The notes under the pieces were generated by a model. It worked only from the letters and a program-made list of their open reading frames with translations. It did no database searches and was not told the origin of the DNA. A stretch of 64,000 nucleotides of DNA, from the NCBI GenBank assembly GCA_947470185.1, contig CANIRZ010000003.1, positions 62,001 to 126,000 on the forward strand, given 5' to 3'. Every line of letters starts with the position of its first letter. Positions within the stretch are counted from its first letter, which is position 1. Source of the DNA: Sphingomonadales bacterium. Its GTDB lineage: Bacteria; Pseudomonadota; Alphaproteobacteria; Sphingomonadales; Sphingomonadaceae. Shown one piece after another: positions 63,041-64,000 of the stretch. Made by a program: the position numbers and the translations under genes.

Positions 63041-64000
63041 GCTGGTACTCCCTGTTCTATGCGGCGCTTGAGCGCCTGTTTGTCGACCTTCATATTGGGC
63101 AGATAAGGAAGCTCCGGTTCAAAGCTGAAACTCTTTGGTATTTTGTAGTTTGCCAGCATTGGTCTCAGAAAATCCCGCAAGGTTTCTGCATCAAGACTCG
63201 GGTCATCAGTCGCAATAAACGCGTGCCCCACCTCCTGGAACACCGGGTGAGGTACCGAGAGGACCGCAGCCATTCCGACAGAAGGATGCTCCGCCAGTGC
63301 TAATTCGATTTCAACAGGGTAGATATTATATCCCCCTGATTTGTACATTTCCTTCAGGCGACCGACGAAGGAAAAATTACCGTCGAGATGCTCTACCCCT
63401 AGATCACCAGTGCGCAAATAGCCGTCAGAAGTGAATGCTTCTGCGGTGGCTTCGGGGCGACCAAAATACCCCGACATGCAGTAGGGTCCATGGACCTGGA
63501 TCTCGCCTGTTTCACCAATGGGAAGAGCGTTTCCTTCTGCGTCAGCAATACGTAGCCTTGCCCCGGGGAGCGGTTTGCCAAATGTTTCGGCCATTATCTG
63601 CGTCGAAGCACCGGCGTCGGTAGCAGTAACAATTCCACAGGTCTCAGTCTGGCCATAGACGTTGAACATCGCAACGCCCGTGTCGAAAACTGGCTTAAGC
63701 AAAGCTTCGGCCGTCGCACCACCACCAAACACAATAAGTTTATAATGTCCGAGCCGATCCATTCCTTTATCTGGCTGGCTTGAAAACATCGCGAAACTGG
63801 TGGGGCTTCCGACCATATAGGTCAGCTTTTCGTCATTCGTGATCTGGGTAATGGCTTCCAAATCAACACGATGATAGAAAATTATACGTCCACCGTATGC
63901 GAATACATTCATGCATACATTATTGAGCGCGCCTACATGATTTATGGGTGCAACGCTTATTGTGCTTTCGAGCCCGTCACTCATCCAGCATAGGTTGCAC
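63037..64000 (-). CDS. AMP-dependent acyl-CoA synthetase, C-terminal part (5' end outside window)
   Basis: The frame is open through base 64000, so the N-terminal portion, including the P-loop-like motif, lies beyond the window; about 321 residues are visible. Adenylation motifs: 'MFNVYGQTETCGIVTATDAG' (A5), 'GYLRTGDLGVEHLDGNFSFV' (A7), 'GRLKEMYKSGGYNIYPVEIE' (A8), and the catalytic Lys in 'YLPNMKVDKQALKR' (A10). It would activate a carboxylic acid made by the upstream enzymes to its CoA ester. Confidence 0.9.
   Translation of the reverse strand, partial: CNLCWMSDGLESTISVAPINHVGALNNVCMNVFAYGGRIIFYHRVDLEAITQITNDEKLTYMVGSPTSFAMFSSQPDKGMDRLGHYKLIVFGGGATAEALLKPVFDTGVAMFNVYGQTETCGIVTATDAGASTQIMAETFGKPLPGARLRIADAEGNALPIGETGEIQVHGPYCMSGYFGRPEATAEAFTSDGYLRTGDLGVEHLDGNFSFVGRLKEMYKSGGYNIYPVEIELALAEHPSVGMAAVLSVPHPVFQEVGHAFIATDDPSLDAETLRDFLRPMLANYKIPKSFSFEPELPYLPNMKVDKQALKRRIEQGVPA

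Overview
The window looks like chromosome of an alphaproteobacterium of the order Sphingomonadales (Sphingomonas, Sphingopyxis or Sphingorhabdus type). Support: a COQ4-type ubiquinone protein, a large PurL, TonB-dependent receptors with 'VTAQKR'-type plug starts, a DUF418 protein, a COQ4/PurL/Der/BamB housekeeping context, a GGAAC-N16-CGTT element of the alphaproteobacterial general stress response, and moderately GC-rich codon use. The genus cannot be fixed from sequence alone.

Left third (1-17.5 kb) is housekeeping: the 3' half of glnE, a Bcp peroxiredoxin, an M23 peptidase, a HesB/IscA-type Fe-S protein, xth, a small membrane protein facing a TetR regulator, guaA, a DUF2805 protein, an ArsC-like reductase, a periplasmic phosphodiesterase, panB, a YfgM-like TPR protein with bamB and der in one run, a DUF418 protein, a COQ4 protein and purL. 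A 0.7 kb gene-free stretch follows purL's start; it carries strong hairpins that suggest an unidentified minus-strand structured RNA.

18.2-29.2 kb is a fatty-acid or acyl-CoA catabolic region. An SDR and two acyl-CoA dehydrogenases read left. A GPH-type transporter, a third acyl-CoA dehydrogenase, a Zn alcohol dehydrogenase, an APH-fold phosphotransferase, two SDRs and a serine hydrolase read right. The kinase plus dehydrogenase pair recalls the LvaA/LvaC (ACAD10/11-like) route for 4-hydroxyacids. 29.2-36.8 kb holds ispG with GNAT and EamA genes, PAP2 and S1/P1 enzymes, an SPFH protein with an Arc-type repressor, a winged-helix regulator and tRNA-Val(TAC).

36.9-53.6 kb is accessory DNA beside the tRNA. 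It contains a decayed pcaIJF operon (pcaI has an in-frame stop; pcaF is fused in frame to the tail of a DUF2075 protein). Next is a divergent aromatic meta-cleavage locus under a LysR regulator: two flavin monooxygenases, an extradiol dioxygenase, an Fe/2-oxoglutarate oxygenase, an MBL hydrolase and an NTF2-fold protein on one side; a TonB receptor, an FAH-family hydrolase and an AAHS transporter on the other. It ends with a beta-keto-acid cleavage enzyme fused in frame to the tail of a CpoB/YbgF-type protein. Both chimeras keep the outward-pointing 3' halves of foreign genes, so the catabolic block looks inserted or rearranged at both ends. A mobile-type MGGYGSGR gene, a remnant of a second copy and a long inverted repeat follow.

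54.1-64.0 kb is a second catabolic cluster: a PF10118 ferritin-like protein, a dihydroxyacetophenone-dioxygenase-like cupin, an alcohol dehydrogenase, an alpha/beta hydrolase, a DJ-1/PfpI protein, a MaoC hydratase, an MFS transporter, a TonB receptor, an enoyl-CoA hydratase and a truncated acyl-CoA ligase. The same palindromic operator (ACTGAACA-NN-TGTTCAGT type) lies before the first gene and before the TonB receptor, which ties the two halves into one likely regulon.
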